Translations under genes and position numbers: made by a program
NCBI GenBank assembly: GCA_003538625.1
Contig: DPRR01000029.1
Location: 496,001-560,000, forward strand
From: Ignavibacteriales bacterium
Lineage (GTDB): Bacteria; Bacteroidota; Ignavibacteria; Ignavibacteriales; Ignavibacteriaceae
Direction: 5' to 3'
DNA length: 64,000 bases
Notes under the pieces: model-generated
Told to the model about the DNA's origin: nothing
Databases searched by the model: none
Seen by the model: the letters and a program-made list of their open reading frames with translations, nothing else
In this document: one piece after another, positions 35,024-43,998 of the stretch
How the letters are laid out: each line of letters starts with the position of its first letter
How positions within the stretch are numbered: position 1 is the first letter of the stretch

Positions 35024-37221
35024 TGAATTCTTTATCCAGAAGAAAATTTTTAAAAATATCAGGAGCAACAATCGCTACAGCAGCGGTTCTTGCAAGTTCA
35101 GCAAAGTCAATTGTAAATGCAGCAGAAAATGTTACAAAGAAAAATGGTCTGCAAATTATTCCCAGCTATTGCGATCTCTGTTTTTGGAAATGTGGATTGC
35201 TGGCATATGTTAAAGACGGCAAATTGTGGAAAGTTGAAGGCAATCCTAAAGATCCTTTAAGTAATGGAAGACTTTGCCCAAGAGGTACAGGTGGAGTCGG
35301 TGCTCACTATGACACTGAAAGATTAAAATCTCCGCTAATAAGAAAAAATTTACGTGGTGAAGAAAAATGGGTAGAGGTTACATGGAACGAAGCCTTTGAT
35401 TACATTGCTGATAAGATGAACAAGATGAAAGCCACTTATGGACCGGAAGCGATGGCACTGTTTTCACACGGTATTGGCGGCAATTTCATCAAACATCTTT
35501 TACGTGCATTTGGAAGTCCGAATGAAACCGCTCCATCTTTTGCACAATGTCGTGGACCCAGAGAGGTCGGTTTTGAACTGACTTTTGGAGATGTGGTTGG
35601 TTCACCAGAAAGAACTGATATTGAAAATGCAAAATGTATAGTGCTCATCGGTTCTCATCTAGGAGAAAATATGCACAATACTCAGGTTCAGGAGTTTTCA
35701 CACGCAGTTGAAAAAGGTGCATCCATTATAGTTGTTGATCCTAGATTTTCGGTTGCGGCAAGTAAAGCTAAATATTACCTGCCCATTAAACCGGGAACAG
35801 ATATGGCTCTGCTGTTAGCCTGGATGTCCGTAATCGTAAATGAAAAACTTTACGATGCCGATTACATTTCAAAATACGGAAATGGATTTGAACAATTTGC
35901 GGCAGAGGTTTCCCAGTACACTCCTGAATGGGCTTACATAGAAACGGGAATTGATCCGGAATTAATAAGAGAAACAGCAAGAGAGATGGTTCGCTATAAA
36001 CCTGCAACATTAATTCATCCTGGAAGACACGCAACCTGGTACGGTGATGATGCACAGAGAAGCCGTGCTATTGCACTTTTAAATGCTTTAATGGGAAGTT
36101 GGGGAAGGAAAGGTGGATTTTATGTTCCGTACTCATATTCAATTCCAAAATATCCTTATCCATCGTATCCTGAATTAATGAAAGAACCTCTTGATAATCC
36201 AAATGGCAAATATCCGTTTGCAACGGGCGAACAAATATCAACAGGAATACGTGAAGCTACAATTACAGGGCAGCCATATCCAATTAAAGGTTGGTTTATT
36301 TATGGAACGAATTTAATGCAGGCATTACCTAATCGGGATGAAACAATTAAAGCTTTACAAAATCTGGACTTAATGGTTGTAGTTGATGTTATTCCAAGTG
36401 AGATAGCTGGATGGGCTGATGTGGTACTCCCCGAATCTGTTTACCTTGAAAGATATGATGATTTAAATGCTTCTCCATTTAGAGAAGGGTTTGTTGGAAT
36501 TCGCCAACCTGCTGTTGAAGAGCCAAATGATCAGAAACCAAATTGGTGGATGGCAAAAAAACTTGGTGAAAAACTTGGGTTGGGAGCATACTTTCCATGG
36601 AAAGATATTGAGGAATATTTAGATATAAGATTAAAACTTGCCGGACACTCGCTTACTGAAATTAAAAAAGAAGGAATAATTAAAGGTCCGAAAAAACCAA
36701 TATATTATGATAATGGTGTGGAACCGGAATTCTTAACACCTTCTGGTAAAATAGAATTTTATTCAACTCAACTAGCGAAGGCAGGGTTTGATCCTGTACC
36801 TCGTTATACTAAACATCCCGAACCGCCGGTTGGATACTTTAGATTACTCTATGGTCGTGCACCAGTCCACACATTTAGTAAAACTCAATCAAATCCTATA
36901 CTTGCTGATTTGATGAGTGAAAATGAGATATGGGTTAATGCTGATCTTGCTGAAAAATATGGAATGAAAACGGGTGATCGGATTAAATTAAAAAATCAGG
37001 ATGGTGTAATAAGTGATCCAATTAAAGTTAGAGCAACAGAAAGAATAAGACAAGATTGTGTTTACATGGTTCACGGTTTCGGACAAAAATCAAGACAACT
37101 TAGAAGCACATATAAAAAAGGTGCAAGTGATGCCGAACTTGTTACTAAATATAATACTGATCCTTTGATGGGTGGTACAGCAATGAATGTGAACTTTGTA
37201 ACTTTTGAGATGGAGGTATAA
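35023..37221 (+). CDS. psrA: Molybdopterin oxidoreductase, polysulfide/thiosulfate reductase catalytic subunit type
   Basis: A 732-residue DMSO-reductase-family enzyme with a twin-arginine signal (SRRKFLKISG), so exported folded to the periplasm. The N-terminal 4Fe-4S cluster ligands are Cys50, Cys53, Cys57 and Cys85 (CDLCFWKCG ... LCPRG). Cys176 in APSFAQCRGPRE is the likely Mo ligand, as in Psr/Phs enzymes. The next two genes encode a ferredoxin-like and an NrfD subunit, giving the PsrABC set. Polysulfide or thiosulfate is the likely substrate given the sulfur-transport genes downstream; tetrathionate or arsenate remain possible. Confidence 0.85.
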   Translation: MNSLSRRKFLKISGATIATAAVLASSAKSIVNAAENVTKKNGLQIIPSYCDLCFWKCGLLAYVKDGKLWKVEGNPKDPLSNGRLCPRGTGGVGAHYDTERLKSPLIRKNLRGEEKWVEVTWNEAFDYIADKMNKMKATYGPEAMALFSHGIGGNFIKHLLRAFGSPNETAPSFAQCRGPREVGFELTFGDVVGSPERTDIENAKCIVLIGSHLGENMHNTQVQEFSHAVEKGASIIVVDPRFSVAASKAKYYLPIKPGTDMALLLAWMSVIVNEKLYDADYISKYGNGFEQFAAEVSQYTPEWAYIETGIDPELIRETAREMVRYKPATLIHPGRHATWYGDDAQRSRAIALLNALMGSWGRKGGFYVPYSYSIPKYPYPSYPELMKEPLDNPNGKYPFATGEQISTGIREATITGQPYPIKGWFIYGTNLMQALPNRDETIKALQNLDLMVVVDVIPSEIAGWADVVLPESVYLERYDDLNASPFREGFVGIRQPAVEEPNDQKPNWWMAKKLGEKLGLGAYFPWKDIEEYLDIRLKLAGHSLTEIKKEGIIKGPKKPIYYDNGVEPEFLTPSGKIEFYSTQLAKAGFDPVPRYTKHPEPPVGYFRLLYGRAPVHTFSKTQSNPILADLMSENEIWVNADLAEKYGMKTGDRIKLKNQDGVISDPIKVRATERIRQDCVYMVHGFGQKSRQLRSTYKKGASDAELVTKYNTDPLMGGTAMNVNFVTFEMEV

Positions 37222-37222
37222 A

Positions 37223-37762
37223 ATGCCAAGATATGGAATGGTTATAGATACACGTAAATGTGTTGGCTGTCAAGATTGTGTTATAGCTTGCAAAACAGAA
37301 AATAATGTTCCGGTTGGTTATAACAGAGATTGGATTGTAACGGAGTCTCACGGAAAATATCCTAATATCCAGATGGAAATAAGAACTGAAAGATGCAACC
37401 ACTGCTCTGAAACTCCTTGTGTAAGTTGTTGTCCGACAGGTGCAAGTCATATTCACGATGTTGGCGGAGTAGTTCTTATTACACACGAAGTATGTATCGG
37501 ATGTAAGGCGTGCGTTCAAGCGTGTCCTTATGACGCAAGATTTATTCATCCGGATGGTTATGCAGATAAATGTACATTCTGTATTCACAGAGTAGAAGAA
37601 GGATTGAAACCTGCTTGTGTAGAAGTCTGCCCAACTTATTGTATGTACTTTGGAGATCTTGATGATCCAAACAGTGAAGTAAGTATACTTCTTCAATCAC
37701 GCAAATGGCATGTTAATTTACCCGACGCAGGGACACAACCAAATATCTTTTATTTAACATGA
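37223..37762 (+). CDS. psrB: Four-cluster ferredoxin-like electron-transfer subunit
   Basis: A 179-residue protein with four 4Fe-4S motifs: CVGCQDCVIAC (Cys13, 16, 19, 23), CNHCSETPCVSCCP, CIGCKACVQACP, and CTFCIHRVEEGLKPACVEVCP. It links the NrfD quinol-binding subunit to the molybdoenzyme. The frame is open upstream, but ATG 37223 has a GGAGGT ribosome-binding site 5 bases before it and lies 1 base after the catalytic subunit stop. Confidence 0.92.
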   Translation: MPRYGMVIDTRKCVGCQDCVIACKTENNVPVGYNRDWIVTESHGKYPNIQMEIRTERCNHCSETPCVSCCPTGASHIHDVGGVVLITHEVCIGCKACVQACPYDARFIHPDGYADKCTFCIHRVEEGLKPACVEVCPTYCMYFGDLDDPNSEVSILLQSRKWHVNLPDAGTQPNIFYLT

Positions 37763-37771
37763 AGAATTAAA

Positions 37772-38731
37772 ATGATGAATGATTTATTAGAATTAACAAC
37801 AACAAGACATAATCCTCATGTCGATCCAATAATGGCTATGTGGGAATGGCAAATTCCTGTTTATTTATTTCTTGGAGGCATGGTAGCAGGAATGATGATT
37901 ATTGCCGGTTATTTTTTATTTAGTGGCAGACACAAAGAATCAAACTGCGCTTGTTTTTCAATTCCAACAATAAGCATTGTTTTATTAAGTCTCGGAATGT
38001 TTGCATTATTCCTGGATTTATCTCACAAACTATACGTGTGGAGATTGTACACGACATTTCAGTTTAAATCTCCAATGTCCTGGGGTGCCTGGATTTTGAT
38101 TTTGGTTTATCCGGCACTCATTGCAAATATTTTAATTCGTCCATCAGCATGGATGCTAAAGATTTATCCCAAGTTAACGGAATATGCAGGTAGATTAAAT
38201 CAACATCCATTTCTTATCAAGAACATAGGCATACTAAACATGATATTAGGTTTGATGCTCGGTGCCTATACTGGTGTTTTATTAAGTTCAATGGGTTCAC
38301 GTCCATTATGGAATACATCATTACTCTGGGTGTTATTTCTCGTATCTGGATTATCAGCAGCAGCTGCATTTGTTCATCTTTTTGCTAAAAACAAAGCTGA
38401 AAGTGAATTACTTGCAAAGGCTGATAATGGATTTTTGGTGATTGAACTTTTTGTTCTTGTTATGATCTTCCTCGGTTTTTTATCTTCTGCAAGACCGCAC
38501 ATTGAGGCTGCGCAACTTTTATTAACAGGAGCATATGCGCCTGTCTTCTGGGTTTTTGTCATAGGTTTGGGAATTGTAATTCCACTCATTATACAGTTGT
38601 TGGCTGTCAATCATAAAATTAGACATACGGCAATTGCCCCAATTATGGTAATAGTTGGCGGATTGATTTTAAGATTTGTAATTGTCTCGGCTGGTCAATA
38701 CAGTCATTGGTTTAACGCGCATTTTCATTAA
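37772..38731 (+). CDS. psrC: NrfD/PsrC-type membrane subunit
   Basis: A 319-residue integral membrane protein with eight or nine helices. The start (HNPHVDPIMAMWEWQIPVYLFLGGMVAGMMI) and LDLSHKLYVWRLYTTFQFKSPMSWGAW match NrfD/PsrC, which exchange electrons with menaquinol without haem. It completes the PsrABC complex. A second ATG follows the first at 37775. Stop and next start share a base (TAATG). Confidence 0.92.
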   Translation: MMNDLLELTTTRHNPHVDPIMAMWEWQIPVYLFLGGMVAGMMIIAGYFLFSGRHKESNCACFSIPTISIVLLSLGMFALFLDLSHKLYVWRLYTTFQFKSPMSWGAWILILVYPALIANILIRPSAWMLKIYPKLTEYAGRLNQHPFLIKNIGILNMILGLMLGAYTGVLLSSMGSRPLWNTSLLWVLFLVSGLSAAAAFVHLFAKNKAESELLAKADNGFLVIELFVLVMIFLGFLSSARPHIEAAQLLLTGAYAPVFWVFVIGLGIVIPLIIQLLAVNHKIRHTAIAPIMVIVGGLILRFVIVSAGQYSHWFNAHFH

Positions 38732-39327
38732 TGGAGAATAATTTTATGACATCGATAACTAAAACGATCACAAAAGCTCTTGAAAAAGAGGATGGTCATG
38801 TGCACGAGCATCATGAACCCAAATCTTATTCAAATCCATACTTAGTAGGTATTGGATTAGGATTAGTCCTGCTTGCTGCATTTGTAATTATGGGCAGAGG
38901 ACTGGGTGCTTCAGGTGCACTTTCAACCATTGTTGCTGTTGCGGTCAATACAATTGCACCGGAACACTCGACTGGTAATAATTTTTATTCTGAGTATATC
39001 GGAGATGGTTCTACAAATCCGCTGATGGATTGGCTGATCTTTCAGACACTTGGAGTTTTAGCTGGGGGATTTTTATCAGGAACAATTTCTCATCGCGTAT
39101 TTAAGGGTGTTGAAAAAGGGCCACGAATCTCAACTAGGATGAGATTTGTTTATGCGTTTATTGGCGGCGGTTTACTCGGTTATGGTGCTAAACTTGCTCG
39201 CGGCTGTATGAGCGGACAAGCACTTTCCGGCGGTGCTGTATTAAATCTTGGCAGTTGGGTATTTATGATGATGGTATTTGCTGGCGGTTATGCCGCTGCA
39301 TATTTTATGAGGAGGCAATGGACATGA
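38731..39327 (+). CDS. YeeE/YedE-family sulfur-transport protein, first half
   Basis: A 198-residue membrane protein with four or five helices. It carries the YedE/YeeE signature GYGAKLARGCMSGQALSGGAVL, in which a conserved Cys handles thiosulfate or sulfur. The N-terminus is His-rich (DGHVHEHHEPKS). GGAG precedes a second in-frame ATG at 38746, which could be the true start. The partner half is encoded next with a 4-base overlap; together they equal one full-length YeeE. Confidence 0.85.
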   Translation: MENNFMTSITKTITKALEKEDGHVHEHHEPKSYSNPYLVGIGLGLVLLAAFVIMGRGLGASGALSTIVAVAVNTIAPEHSTGNNFYSEYIGDGSTNPLMDWLIFQTLGVLAGGFLSGTISHRVFKGVEKGPRISTRMRFVYAFIGGGLLGYGAKLARGCMSGQALSGGAVLNLGSWVFMMMVFAGGYAAAYFMRRQWT

Positions 39328-39929
39328 ACGCACCATTTTTCAAATTTGATTACTTTAACTCAGATGTTAGTTTAATAATAGCATTTGTAATAGGTATCGC
39401 TTTTGGTATAGCATTAGAAAAAGGTGGATTTGGCAGAGCAACTATTCTTGCTTCTCAATTTTACTTTACAAATATGCGTGTACTAAAAGTTATGTTTACT
39501 GCAATTGTAACTGCAATGCTGGGGTTATACTTTTTATCAGTTATTGGTTTTGTTGATCTATCGCTTGTTTATCTTACACAAACTAATCTTTTACCAATGG
39601 CGGTTGGTGGATTTATAGCCGGGCTTGGATTTATTATCGGCGGTTATTGCCCGGGCACATCAATGGTAGCGCTTGCAACAGGTAAATTGGATGCTATGAT
39701 TTTTGTAGGCGGAATGATTTTTGGAATACTTGTTTTTGGTGAAATGTTTCCCGGAATTGAAGAATTTTTTAACTCAGGTTTTATGGGTACTGTAACTCTT
39801 CCATCTTACTTTAATCTTTCTTACGGGCTGGTAGTATTTCTTGTTGTGTTAATGGCTATTGGTGCTTTTACTGCTGCCGAATGGGGTGAAAAGAAAATGG
39901 CTGCAAAGACAGGTAAGGAAGTACTATGA
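39324..39929 (+). CDS. YeeE/YedE-family sulfur-transport protein, second half
   Basis: A 201-residue membrane protein with about five helices and the second YeeE motif, GGYCPGTSMVALATGKLDA. GGAGG at 39311-39315 lies 8 bases before ATG 39324, which overlaps the preceding stop as ATGA; a longer upstream frame is not needed. Known YeeE proteins import thiosulfate for cysteine synthesis. Here, beside a polysulfide/thiosulfate reductase, they may move sulfur species between compartments. Confidence 0.85.
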   Translation: MNAPFFKFDYFNSDVSLIIAFVIGIAFGIALEKGGFGRATILASQFYFTNMRVLKVMFTAIVTAMLGLYFLSVIGFVDLSLVYLTQTNLLPMAVGGFIAGLGFIIGGYCPGTSMVALATGKLDAMIFVGGMIFGILVFGEMFPGIEEFFNSGFMGTVTLPSYFNLSYGLVVFLVVLMAIGAFTAAEWGEKKMAAKTGKEVL

Positions 39930-40579
39930 AAAAGTTTTGGTTAAATTTATCGATGAACCGAAAGCTGGCTTTAATTGCAATTGTTTTTGGAGTTATAGCA
40001 TTATTTGGTGGTGATCCTTACGGTGGAACAACAATTAAAATTAATGAGAAAGACATAGCTCTCTCTACTGTTGGCAATTCGGATAAAGTTTCTGTTACAG
40101 AATTAGCGGATTGGATAATTAAAGATAAATCAGATTTTGAACTCATTGACCTGAGAAGCGATGAAAAATTTAGTGAATATACCATTCCTGGTTCGCAATC
40201 TATTCCACTTCCACAAATCACATCATCAGATCTTATGCGAAATCAAAAAATAGTTTTATTCTCTGATGATGATGTGGCCGCATCTCAAGCATGGTTTATT
40301 CTTAAATCAAAAAAATATAAAGGTGTTTATATTCTAGACGGTGGATTAAACGCCTGGAAAGAAAAAGTTCTTTTTCCTAAAGCTCCGCTTAATGCTGGTA
40401 AAGACGAACTAGCCGAATTTGATAAAATGAAAGAAGTGGCAAATTATTTTGGTGGCCAGGCACAAACCGATTCTTCAGTTGCAGAAACAAAGCAGCAGAT
40501 TAAACTTCCTACACCAAATCTTAGTACTACTAAAACAGTTGCTCCAACCGGTAAGAAGAAAAAACGTGAGGGTTGTTAA
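39926..40579 (+). CDS. Membrane-anchored rhodanese-like protein lacking the catalytic Cys
   Basis: A 217-residue protein with an N-terminal hydrophobic segment (LALIAIVFGVIALFG), then a rhodanese fold at about residues 55-150 (FELIDLRSDEKFSEYTIPGS ... ILDGGLNAWKE). The active-site loop, normally CxxGxRS, reads FSDDDVAAS, so no persulfide-forming Cys is there. The only Cys is the very last residue, after a Lys-rich tail (GKKKKREGC). Coupled to the YeeE pair by ATGA. It may be a sulfur carrier using the terminal Cys, or a structural partner. Confidence 0.8.
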   Translation: MKKFWLNLSMNRKLALIAIVFGVIALFGGDPYGGTTIKINEKDIALSTVGNSDKVSVTELADWIIKDKSDFELIDLRSDEKFSEYTIPGSQSIPLPQITSSDLMRNQKIVLFSDDDVAASQAWFILKSKKYKGVYILDGGLNAWKEKVLFPKAPLNAGKDELAEFDKMKEVANYFGGQAQTDSSVAETKQQIKLPTPNLSTTKTVAPTGKKKKREGC

Positions 40580-40607
40580 TTAAGTTTGAATTTTGTCATC
40601 AGTTTGC

Positions 40608-40684
40608 GTCATCTCGAGCGTAGTCGAGAGATAAAATAATTAAGTATCTTTTTATTGTCATACTTCGATTCCGCTCAGTATGAC
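40608..40684. repeat. Palindromic repeat copy 6, composite (two hairpins)
   Basis: ATCTCGA/TCGAGAGAT forms the first hairpin and GTCATACT (40657) / AGTATGAC (40684) the second. The second is the inverse-orientation counterpart of the 28-base copy at 21802-21829. It lies between the rhodanese-like gene and the porin gene. Confidence 0.7.
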
Positions 40685-40719
40685 AATTAAATAAAAACCA
40701 TTCATATTCAGGAGAGAAA

Positions 40720-41976
40720 ATGAAAAAATTGTTACTGGTTCTTTTGGTGTTTGGATTTATTTTTCAAACATCATTTGCAACAGACGGTTATTATCGTCAT
40801 GGTTATGGAATAAAATACTCAGCCCTTGCTGGTTCAGGTGTTGCTGTATCTTTAAGTTCACTCGGTGCAATTACTAATCCGGCATCTATATCAAATCTTA
40901 ACAACGGATTTGAAATTAATGTTTCCTATTTCAGTCCGGAACGATATTACAATGTAACAGGAAATCCGAGTGGTTTTCCCGGTACATTTGGTTTAATGCC
41001 CGGCAAAGTAGAAAGTGAACAAACCTCATTCTACTTTCCAACTCTGGGAGGAAATTTAAAACTTACAGATAAGGTTACAGTTGCATTATCACTCTATGGT
41101 AATGGTGGAATGAATTCTGATTATCCGGTTATGACATTCGGAGATCCAACTTCTCCTGGTACAGGCGTTAACATTGAACAAATGTTTGGCAATCTATCTA
41201 TTGCTTATAAATTTGCTAATAATCATTCAATCGGTATTGCCGGAATCGTTGGCTGGCAGAGATTTGCTGCTAAAGGTTTAATAGCATTCAGCAATTTCTC
41301 AAGTGATCCAGCAAATTTAACTGGCAATGCATGGTCAACTGCATTGGGATTCGGATTTAAAGTTGGATATCAAGGTAAATGGATGGATGATTTGAGTTTT
41401 GGTGCATCATATCAATCAAAAATATATATGAGTGAATTTGATCGATATGCCGGTTTATTTGCACAAGCGGGAGATTTTGATGTTCCTGCTAATTGGCAAG
41501 CAGGTTTTGCTTTTACTCCGGGCGATTGGAAATTTTTAGTTGATGTAAAACAAATTCTTTACGGTGATGTAAAATCAATTGCAAATCAAATGCTTCCAAA
41601 GCTTCAGACGGCATTATTAGGAAATGAAGAAGGTGCCGGCTTTGGCTGGAAAAATATTTTGATATTCAAATATGGAATAATGTTTTCCGGATTCTGCGGA
41701 TGGGATTTAATGGCAGGATATTCATTTAATCAAAATCCTGTTACAGAAGAAAATGTAATGTTTAATATTCTTGCCCCGGCTGTAATTCAGAATCACTTAA
41801 CATTTGGTGTTACAAAAAAATTGGCTAGAAGCAGTGAACTAACAGTCGCATTTATGTACGCATTTGAGCAGTCACTCAAAGGTGCAAATCAATTAGAAGT
41901 ACCACGCCAGCAAAGCATTGAAATTGGCATGAAACAGTGGCAGGTTGAAGTTGGCTATGCGTTTAGTAGTTTTTAA
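40720..41976 (+). CDS. OmpP1/FadL-type outer-membrane transporter
   Basis: A 418-residue exported barrel with signal peptide (VLLVFGFIFQTSFA). GYGIKYSALAGSGVAVSLSSLGAITNPASI is the FadL/OmpP1 N-terminal hatch signature. Members carry hydrophobic compounds across the outer membrane. Its position after the sulfur genes suggests uptake of a hydrophobic sulfur species, but a separate promoter in the repeat-bearing gap is possible. GGAG lies upstream of ATG 40720. A clear terminator follows. Confidence 0.85.
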   Translation: MKKLLLVLLVFGFIFQTSFATDGYYRHGYGIKYSALAGSGVAVSLSSLGAITNPASISNLNNGFEINVSYFSPERYYNVTGNPSGFPGTFGLMPGKVESEQTSFYFPTLGGNLKLTDKVTVALSLYGNGGMNSDYPVMTFGDPTSPGTGVNIEQMFGNLSIAYKFANNHSIGIAGIVGWQRFAAKGLIAFSNFSSDPANLTGNAWSTALGFGFKVGYQGKWMDDLSFGASYQSKIYMSEFDRYAGLFAQAGDFDVPANWQAGFAFTPGDWKFLVDVKQILYGDVKSIANQMLPKLQTALLGNEEGAGFGWKNILIFKYGIMFSGFCGWDLMAGYSFNQNPVTEENVMFNILAPAVIQNHLTFGVTKKLARSSELTVAFMYAFEQSLKGANQLEVPRQQSIEIGMKQWQVEVGYAFSSF

Positions 41977-42023
41977 GTAGTTTCGTTTGGGCTAAAACCC
42001 GTTTGGTACAACTCTTTTTTCTG

Positions 42024-42056
42024 TAACCCCGGTCGAAGGATCGGGGTTATTTTTTT
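42024..42056 (+). terminator. Rho-independent terminator after the porin gene
   Basis: TAACCCCGGTC (42024-42034) pairs with GATCGGGGTTA (42039-42049) with one G:U, loop GAAG, followed by seven T. It closes the sulfur-locus block. Confidence 0.9.
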
Positions 42057-42105
42057 AACAATTATCAAAAGATTCTATAACCCGAGTTTTAATTCGGTGA
42101 AAAAA

Positions 42106-42420
42106 TTATTGTTTCTCCAGAATATCGTCAACCCAGCTCATAGCAGCCATTGTTGATGGTAAACCAATTGTAGGTAATGCTAGTAAAACTACCTGTCTTA
42201 ATTCCTCTTTTGTTAATCCAACTTCAATAGCTTTTCTTGTATGTGAGTGAACCGCACCTTCCAATCCCGCACCTGTTGATATTGCAAGTTTTATAAGTGC
42301 TCTTGTTTTTTCATCAAGCGGACCAGAAGTATGAACAGCTTTCCCAAGTTCTTCATAAGCTTTTGCAATTTCAGGATAATCCCGATGAAGTTTTTCAAAT
42401 CTTTTTGGCAGTTGAGACAT
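42106..42420 (-). CDS. Carboxymuconolactone decarboxylase-family (AhpD-like) protein
   Basis: A 104-residue helical protein with the CMD pattern LDEKTRALIKLAISTGAGLEGAVHSHTRKAIEVGLTKEEL. The CxxC pair of true AhpD peroxidases is absent (EGAVHSH instead), so peroxidase activity is unlikely. Function is not known. It is transcribed toward the porin terminator. Confidence 0.85.
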   Translation of the reverse strand: MSQLPKRFEKLHRDYPEIAKAYEELGKAVHTSGPLDEKTRALIKLAISTGAGLEGAVHSHTRKAIEVGLTKEELRQVVLLALPTIGLPSTMAAMSWVDDILEKQ

Positions 42421-42497
42421 ATATATATCCTTAAAAAAATAATTGAGTTAATTTTATTGAGAAATATATCCAGTGTCAAGCACGTAGTAAGAATAAG

Positions 42498-43562
42498 CTA
42501 TTTGCTTAACAATAGATAGTAAAATGTAGTTGATAAAAAATATTTTATCCTGCTTAATCCTTTTAAACTTTGAGATTGCTTCCAGGTTAATCTAACAATC
42601 TTTTTAAAATGTGGAAATAGATTTAATACTTCATCAATCTCCGCAGCATAAAGAGATTTTTTCCCTGAAATAAATTTTTGAAACATCCTCCTTACAAGAG
42701 GTGCAATAAGAGCATACCATAACACTGTCAACACAATCGATCGGATGAGCATTATAATAATTTCAACAGAAGCAATATCCGATTTGTAAGGATTAAAATA
42801 ACTAAAAATTAAAACTGCTAATAAAATTGTTATAATTATTATTCCAGTTGGGTGAAATAACCAACTCTTCTTTTTTCTTTCTTTATCTTTCTTTGGACTT
42901 TCAAAATAAGATTCATCAAACTTTATGGTTTTAATTTTTTCAGAATATTCTTCCAACTTCTTTGGTAATGAACCGGCAAATAATCCAACAATAACTCCTG
43001 CGACTATATGTACAATAACATAAATGCTTATTAATAAAAAACCATAATTAATATCGGGATGTAAACCTAAACTTAAAAATTCATTTGCAATCTGTTTTAA
43101 AAATATATCTATAGATTTCCATAGATTGTTTCCAAAAAGTATTGTGAGTACAATAATTTTCTGAATACCTGAAAAAGTTAAAGTAATTATTCCAAGCAAT
43201 AAAGCAGAAAGCCTGAAAAAGTTTTTGTTGTAAAATAATAAATACCCGGTTAAACCTTGAATTGAAACTGCTAAGTAAGCTGTTAGTGGAGAGTGAGGAC
43301 TTACCAACGCTTTTATGAGAATTACAATTAATGTTGATTTTAAAATTTCTTTACTGCTTTTTGAAAATAAACCGATGAGTGATATAAAAAGAACTGCAGC
43401 AGCATTTATAAAAATTCCTCTTAATGGAATTGTAAGCGCATGTAAGATTCCGCCCAACGCAGATTCGCTGAAGGCCCAAAGGGCAGTGATCTTAAAAACA
43501 GATATACTATAATTTTCATTGTAATCTTCTGAAAAAATATCAGCAGTTTTGTTTAAAGTCAC
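42498..43562 (-). CDS. Integral membrane protein, possibly ECF-transporter related
   Basis: A 354-residue protein starting at GTG with about eight hydrophobic segments. The first part (LWAFSESALGGILHALTIPLRGIFINAAAVLFIS) resembles S-components of energy-coupling-factor transporters. A charged cytosolic stretch (DESYFESPKKDKERKKK) separates a second membrane region and a basic tail. I cannot identify it firmly. The start is 2 bases after the rhodanese gene stop, so they form one transcript. Confidence 0.55.
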   Translation of the reverse strand: MTLNKTADIFSEDYNENYSISVFKITALWAFSESALGGILHALTIPLRGIFINAAAVLFISLIGLFSKSSKEILKSTLIVILIKALVSPHSPLTAYLAVSIQGLTGYLLFYNKNFFRLSALLLGIITLTFSGIQKIIVLTILFGNNLWKSIDIFLKQIANEFLSLGLHPDINYGFLLISIYVIVHIVAGVIVGLFAGSLPKKLEEYSEKIKTIKFDESYFESPKKDKERKKKSWLFHPTGIIIITILLAVLIFSYFNPYKSDIASVEIIIMLIRSIVLTVLWYALIAPLVRRMFQKFISGKKSLYAAEIDEVLNLFPHFKKIVRLTWKQSQSLKGLSRIKYFLSTTFYYLLLSK

Positions 43563-43564
43563 TT

Positions 43565-43882
43565 TTACTTTTCTAATTTTTCATTCCAGGATAATATTCC
43601 TTCCTCCAGATGGTAAACATTTAAGAAACCAACCTGGCGCATATAATTACCTGCGTGATAATTTCTGCTGCCGCTTCTGCAATAGATGTAGTAACTTTTA
43701 TCTTTTTCCAATTCCATAATTTTGTTTTGAAAGTTTGGATTGTATATATCAATTAATATTGAGCTTGGGATATGACCATCGTTAAACTCGTTTGGCGTCC
43801 GGACATCAAGAATTACAGCAGATTTATCTTCAATTATTTTTTTTGAAAATTCTGACGCATTAAGATTAATTACAAAATCCAT
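43565..43882 (-). CDS. Single-domain rhodanese with catalytic Cys
   Basis: A 105-residue cytosolic rhodanese: VILDVRTPNEFNDGHIPSS and active loop YCRSGSR with Cys68. It can accept and transfer sulfane sulfur. It contrasts with the Cys-less rhodanese at 39926. Coupled to the membrane protein gene downstream. Confidence 0.88.
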   Translation of the reverse strand: MDFVINLNASEFSKKIIEDKSAVILDVRTPNEFNDGHIPSSILIDIYNPNFQNKIMELEKDKSYYIYCRSGSRNYHAGNYMRQVGFLNVYHLEEGILSWNEKLEK

Positions 43883-43998
43883 CTTATCTCTTTGTTTACA
43901 TTAAAATTTTGATGGCAAATATAGTTTAATTTTGTTTTATAGAAATAAGACCAAAAAAATGCCCTTTAAATCAAGTAAATTTTATAATTAAATATTTA

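Noticed and set aside
35436..36055. Antisense open frames within the molybdoenzyme gene
   Set aside because: They are shadows of a strongly conserved coding sequence with no independent support.
41984..42100. GGGCTAAAACCC and CCGAGTTTTAATTCGG flanking the terminator as repeat elements
   Set aside because: Arms are only 3-4 bases and could be chance; not enough to call a family from one site.
43916..43934. TATATTTG (minus) and TAATTTTG (plus) as divergent promoters upstream of the rhodanese and lpd
   Set aside because: No TTTG box at 19-20 bases for either, so not supported.
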